From: Nostoc paludosum FACHB-159
GTDB lineage: Bacteria > Cyanobacteriota > Cyanobacteriia > Cyanobacteriales > Nostocaceae
Reading direction: 5' to 3'
Length of the DNA stretch: 64,000 bases
Assembly: GCF_014698835.1 (NCBI RefSeq)
Contig: NZ_JACJTU010000012.1
Coordinates: 144,787-208,786, forward strand
Both the position numbers and the translations under genes were made by a program. How positions within the stretch are numbered: position 1 is the first letter of the stretch; every line of letters begins with the position of its first letter. The notes under the pieces are model-generated. The model was not told the origin of the DNA. It saw only the letters and a list, made by a program, of their open reading frames with translations, and did no database searches. Positions 61,182 through 64,000 of the stretch are shown here, in pieces.

Positions 61182-61328
61182 ATGCCCAATGCCCAATGCC
61201 CAATGCCCAATGCCCAATGCCCAATGCCCAATGCCCAATGCCCAATGCCCAATGCCCAATGCCCAATGCCCAATGCCCAATGCCCAATGCCCAATGCCCA
61301 ATGCCCAATGCCCAATGCCCAATGCCCA
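61182..61328. repeat. Perfect heptamer array (ATGCCCA x21)
   Basis: Twenty-one exact 7-bp units with no substitutions, the longest and purest array in the window. Open frames through it encode CPMPNAQ or HWALGIG heptads on the two strands and are translation artefacts. Confidence 0.97.
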
Positions 61329-61695
61329 AAAATTAAACAATCCTTATAAGAGAATGACTATAGTTCTCATTGAGATATTTTAACAAATATGAGGAAGTTT
61401 TTTTGAGCCAGATAAGTAGTGAAATCGCCTTTTAAGCGGTATTAAAAGGAAAAATACTACTGCATCAACTGGAACAACGAGGAAATTTCTTCAGGTATAT
61501 AGCCAAAACCTTATCAGAAAGGTTACAATTATTAATATTAATCTAATAGAAGAATGTTTAAGAAATTACCTTTTATCTAACTGTAGATACTTGTGGAAAG
61601 TAGGAAATAACTGTAACTTTTAGCAGTTAAGAAGCTCAATTTTGATTATTTATGAGCAGCCGAATTTATCGGGCGCGTAAGTTGCAAAGCATAAG

Positions 61696-61729
61696 TATGG
61701 GTTCCCAGTCAGACTGGCTAGTACCCATA
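61696..61729 (+). promoter_or_regulatory. 5'-UTR hairpin of the sigma-factor gene
   Basis: Outer stem TATGGGT/ACCCATA and inner stem CCAGTC/GACTGG round a one-base loop form a nested hairpin ending 18 bases before the ATG. It could sequester or position the ribosome site, which is otherwise weak. Confidence 0.5.
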
Positions 61730-61747
61730 AAGAGCATCTATCCCTGA

Positions 61748-62746
61748 ATGACCCTACCATCAAACCCATCATCACCAAAGAGTAGCGCCATGAAGACCGC
61801 TCAGACAGCCACAGACCTCGTGCGGACTTACCTGCGTGAGATTGGCCGTGTGCCACTCTTAACCCACGAGGAAGAGATTTTCTATGGTAAGCAGGTGCAA
61901 CGTTCAACGGCTTTGCACGAATCGCGGGAAAGTCTTGCCAACCAGTTAGGTCGCGAACCAACTCTAGAAGAGTGGGCAAAAGCGGCACAATTAGAACCAG
62001 AAGAGTTGAACGAAGCGATCGCTGATGGTGAAATTGCCAAGCGCAAGATGGTAGAAGCCAATTTGCGGCTGGTGGTCTCCGTTGCCAAAAAGTACATCAA
62101 GCGCAACGTCGATTTACTGGACTTGATCCAAGAAGGTAGTATTGGAATGCAACGTGGTGTGGAAAAGTTTGACCCCACCAAAGGTTATAGATTTTCAACC
62201 TATGCCTATTGGTGGATTCGCCAAGCTATCACCCGTGCTATAGCAGAAAAAGCCCGCACCATTCGGCTGCCTATCCACATAACCGAAAAATTAAATAAAA
62301 TTAAAAAAGCACAGCGGCAATTGTCTCAAAAATTGGGACGCGCTCCCACAGCTGGTGAGCTAGCTCAAGAATTGGAATTGACGCCAAAGCAAGTGCGAGA
62401 ATATCTAGAAAAGGCGCGTTTGCCTCTTTCCTTGGATTTGCGGTTAGGTGACAACTACGACACCGAACTCGGAGAAATGCTGGAAGATCCAGGAGCTTCT
62501 CCAGAAGAATTTGTTATGCAATCTTCCCTATCTTATGACTTAGAGCGCCTCATGGGCGATCTCACGCCACAACAAAGGGAAGTAATCACACTACGCTTTG
62601 GGTTAACTGACGGCCAAGCACTGACTCTGGCAAGAATCGGTGAAATCCTCAACATTAGCCGGGAACGAGTCCGGCAAATTGAACGCGAAGCCTTGACCAA
62701 ACTTCGTAAATCTAAAGCCAACATGGATGAATATTTGGCAAGTTAG
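61748..62746 (+). CDS. Group 2 sigma-70 factor
   Basis: 332 residues. It lacks region 1.1 but has region 1.2 ([16 protein letters not shown]), region 2 ([41 protein letters not shown]), region 3 and region 4 ([32 protein letters not shown]). This is the cyanobacterial group 2 type (SigB-SigE), non-essential factors for carbon, nitrogen, light or stress responses; which one cannot be assigned. The long leader with a hairpin suggests post-transcriptional control. ATG 61748 is used; ATG 61790 is an alternative start. Confidence 0.95.
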   Translation: MTLPSNPSSPKSSAMKTAQTATDLVRTYLREIGRVPLLTHEEEIFYGKQVQRSTALHESRESLANQLGREPTLEEWAKAAQLEPEELNEAIADGEIAKRKMVEANLRLVVSVAKKYIKRNVDLLDLIQEGSIGMQRGVEKFDPTKGYRFSTYAYWWIRQAITRAIAEKARTIRLPIHITEKLNKIKKAQRQLSQKLGRAPTAGELAQELELTPKQVREYLEKARLPLSLDLRLGDNYDTELGEMLEDPGASPEEFVMQSSLSYDLERLMGDLTPQQREVITLRFGLTDGQALTLARIGEILNISRERVRQIEREALTKLRKSKANMDEYLAS

Positions 62747-62769
62747 TCATTTGTCATTTACACTTTCTT

Positions 62770-62808
62770 ACAAAGTCTGAGCGAAGGAAACCTCTGCTCA
62801 GACTTTGT
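62770..62808 (+). terminator. Hairpin after the sigma gene
   Basis: ACAAAGTCTGAGC and GCTCAGACTTTGT form a perfect 13-bp stem with a 13-base loop. There is no T run, so termination may be weak or assisted. Confidence 0.6.
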
Positions 62809-63032
62809 GCTTTGCCATTTGTGAAAACCAAAGCTCAATGACTAACTGCTACTGACCAATTGGTGAGAAAATACCCTGCTGTTGGTACGGTTACACCCAC
62901 TTCCAGCAGCAAAAGAGCCTGTTACATTATTTAACAGGAAGACTAAACAGTCAGTTAAGACAAATCCCCAAAAGGCATTTAGTCTCCAAATACGAATACC
63001 GTAGCTAAAAATCGTAGTCAAGGAGATAGAAA

Positions 63033-63377
63033 ATGAATAATCCATCCAATCGCGTCTCAGAATTTTTCAATGGTGAATCAGAAACTAGCGATTTGCTATG
63101 GCAATACGTTAAATCCTTGAGTCCTGAGACAGTTACTCAGTTATCTAAACCCAGTTCTCCCGAAGTTTTTCAGGTGATGGAACGTAACATTACAGGACTT
63201 TTGGGAAACTTACCCTCAGAACACTTTGGAGTTACCGTCACCACCAGTCGTGAAAGCCTCGGTCGGCTTTTGGCCTCTGCGATGATTAGCGGTTATTTCT
63301 TGCGTAACGCCGAGCAGAGAATGAATTTTGAAATCGCCCTACAAGGAACTGAAACCAATAATAGCGAAATTGACTAA
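63033..63377 (+). CDS. DUF760 family protein
   Basis: 114 residues, nearly the whole DUF760 domain: LLWQYVKSLSPETVTQLSKP, PEVFQVMERNITGLLGNLP, HFGVTVTTSRESLGRLLASAMISGYFLRNAEQR. The family occurs in cyanobacteria and plastids; plant members have been linked to chloroplast protein turnover. AAGGAGATAG precedes ATG 63033. No operon partner is close. Confidence 0.9.
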   Translation: MNNPSNRVSEFFNGESETSDLLWQYVKSLSPETVTQLSKPSSPEVFQVMERNITGLLGNLPSEHFGVTVTTSRESLGRLLASAMISGYFLRNAEQRMNFEIALQGTETNNSEID

Positions 63378-63674
63378 AAATATTACAGCAGAATTCAGAA
63401 TTCAGGATTCAGAATTGGCTAGTAAAACAGGTTTCTCACTTGGGTTTTAGACGAATGGTTGTATACTTTACCTTAGTTGCAATTCGCTGTAAAGTTTAGG
63501 AAGTTTAATATCATTGGGCTGAAGTCATTCCCAGTCATGGCTAGCATCACTAAGAAAATAGCCATCTGCGAAATCCTTGTGTAGAGTTTGCAATCATGCA
63601 TTACATAAGTATTTAACAAGAAGCAAAAAACAAGCGAACTTGGATTGAAATTGATACCCAAAGAGTACAGAGTA
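63378..63674. other. Intergenic region after the DUF760 gene
   Basis: Contains a CAGAATTCAGAATTCAGG tract near 63389-63415. A 62-codon minus-strand frame (63473-63661) has no recognised features and is not called. Confidence 0.5.
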
Positions 63675-63758
63675 ATGCAGAATTTTTTAATTCGTTTTTC
63701 TCGAAATTTACCTAATTTGGGAATTAGTCAAATCAGAGGCGCATTTTTAAATGAATAA
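63675..63758 (+). CDS. Possible 27-codon small ORF
   Basis: ATG 63675 to TAA 63758 encodes a basic peptide beginning MQNFLIRFSRNLPNL. The ribosome site is weak (CAGAGTA). A clear terminator follows 52 bases after the stop, so some transcript probably ends here, whether this peptide or a small RNA. Confidence 0.25.
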   Translation: MQNFLIRFSRNLPNLGISQIRGAFLNE

Positions 63759-63809
63759 CAAAAACGTGTGGATAAACAAACAGCGATAAACAAGATTCGC
63801 AATCAATAC

Positions 63810-63848
63810 AAACTCGGCAAGATTAAAACTAGTCTGCCGAGTTTTGTT
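63810..63848 (+). terminator. Intrinsic terminator
   Basis: AAACTCGGCA and TGCCGAGTTT form a perfect 10-bp stem with a 15-base loop, followed by TGTTAT. It has no recognised protein gene immediately upstream, only the 27-codon ORF. Confidence 0.75.
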
Positions 63849-63896
63849 ATGGGGGATTGGGAGTGTTGACTGTTGACTGAGAAATTATCTCCCCAT

Positions 63897-64000
63897 ACTT
63901 CTCTACGAGAGGCTGCGCCAACGGCTCCGCTCAGTACAAGTCTCCTCATACTTCTCTACGAGAGGCTGCGCCAACGGCTCCGCTCAGTACAAGTCTCCTC
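63897..64000. repeat. 53-bp direct tandem repeat at window edge
   Basis: ACTTCTCTACGAGAGGCTGC... ending CTCAGTACAAGTCTCCTCAT occurs at 63897 and again at 63950; the second copy is cut by the right edge after 51 bases. Shorter relatives are at about 4879-4940 and, reversed, at about 46190-46230. Confidence 0.9.

Larger units (their letters stand above)
61051..61747. other. Long leader/intergenic region before the sigma gene
   Basis: G-rich tract (61051-61140), 21-copy heptamer array (61182-61328), then about 400 bp of AT-rich DNA with a hairpin at 61696-61729. No ORF outside the array is credible. The promoter of the sigma-factor gene should lie between 61400 and 61690. Confidence 0.65.

Noticed and set aside
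61016..61340. Several open frames of 99-113 codons on both strands
   Set aside because: They are translations of the ATGCCCA array (CPMPNAQ or HWALGIG heptads), open because 7-bp units read as 21-bp periods contain no stops.

Overview
The window is chromosomal DNA of a filamentous, Nostocales-type cyanobacterium. The evidence is the mycosporine-like amino acid (MAA) cluster, NdhH, cyanobacteriochrome-type GAF kinases, a CAAD-domain protein, cyanobacterial families (DUF760, DUF2358, Asl0597-like, PEP-CTERM), dense HIP1 sites (GCGATCGC) and many heptamer repeats (ATGCCCA, TTGCCTA, TTAGGAG types). The genus cannot be fixed from this sequence alone. I see no transposase, rRNA, tRNA or CRISPR array.

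Layout. 0-4.4 kb: mysA (cut by the left edge), mysB, mysC and mysD, all on + and colinear. 5-6.5 kb: an SDR oxidoreductase and a NADAR protein. 7-9.9 kb: a triple-GAF, phytochrome-like histidine kinase. 10.6-17.1 kb: accessory block with a TIR-like protein preceded by a tiny ORF, a PEP-CTERM protein, a PhoX phosphatase, a DUF2358 protein, an orphan HigA-like antitoxin and a DUF262-HNH protein that resembles type IV restriction/defence nucleases. 17.2-24.7 kb (-): uvrA, tenA, a pentapeptide/TPR protein and a hybrid cyanobacteriochrome kinase. 25.3-28.4 kb: a two-component pair divergent from a small secreted repeat protein. 28.5-36.2 kb: envelope and stress-type proteins. 36.6-45.4 kb: AraC regulator, divergent ndhH, DUF2993, pseudouridine synthase, RodZ-like protein, malQ, NUDIX, a frameshifted pentapeptide gene running into ridA. 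46-54.8 kb: a duplicated module, each copy made of a 21-bp tandem array, a conserved leader of about 100 bp and a STAND-type NTPase with TPRs, interleaved with a PIN toxin/antitoxin pair, a PD-(D/E)XK-like protein and a RelE/antitoxin pair. 55-64 kb: a thioredoxin-like ferredoxin-domain protein, an Asl0597-like protein, dps, carB, a group 2 sigma factor and a DUF760 protein.

Two themes stand out. First, the array-leader-STAND/TPR module occurs twice within 7 kb in a toxin/nuclease neighbourhood, and is the best candidate here for an undescribed system. Second, dispersed repeats of several families have been absorbed in frame into four proteins (a histidine kinase, UvrA, a response regulator and CarB), reminiscent of the palindromic coding repeats of Rickettsia. 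Small foldback elements, a family of 28-bp palindromes and facing heptamer arrays fill most intergenic gaps. All functional statements rest on motifs read by eye; no database search was possible.
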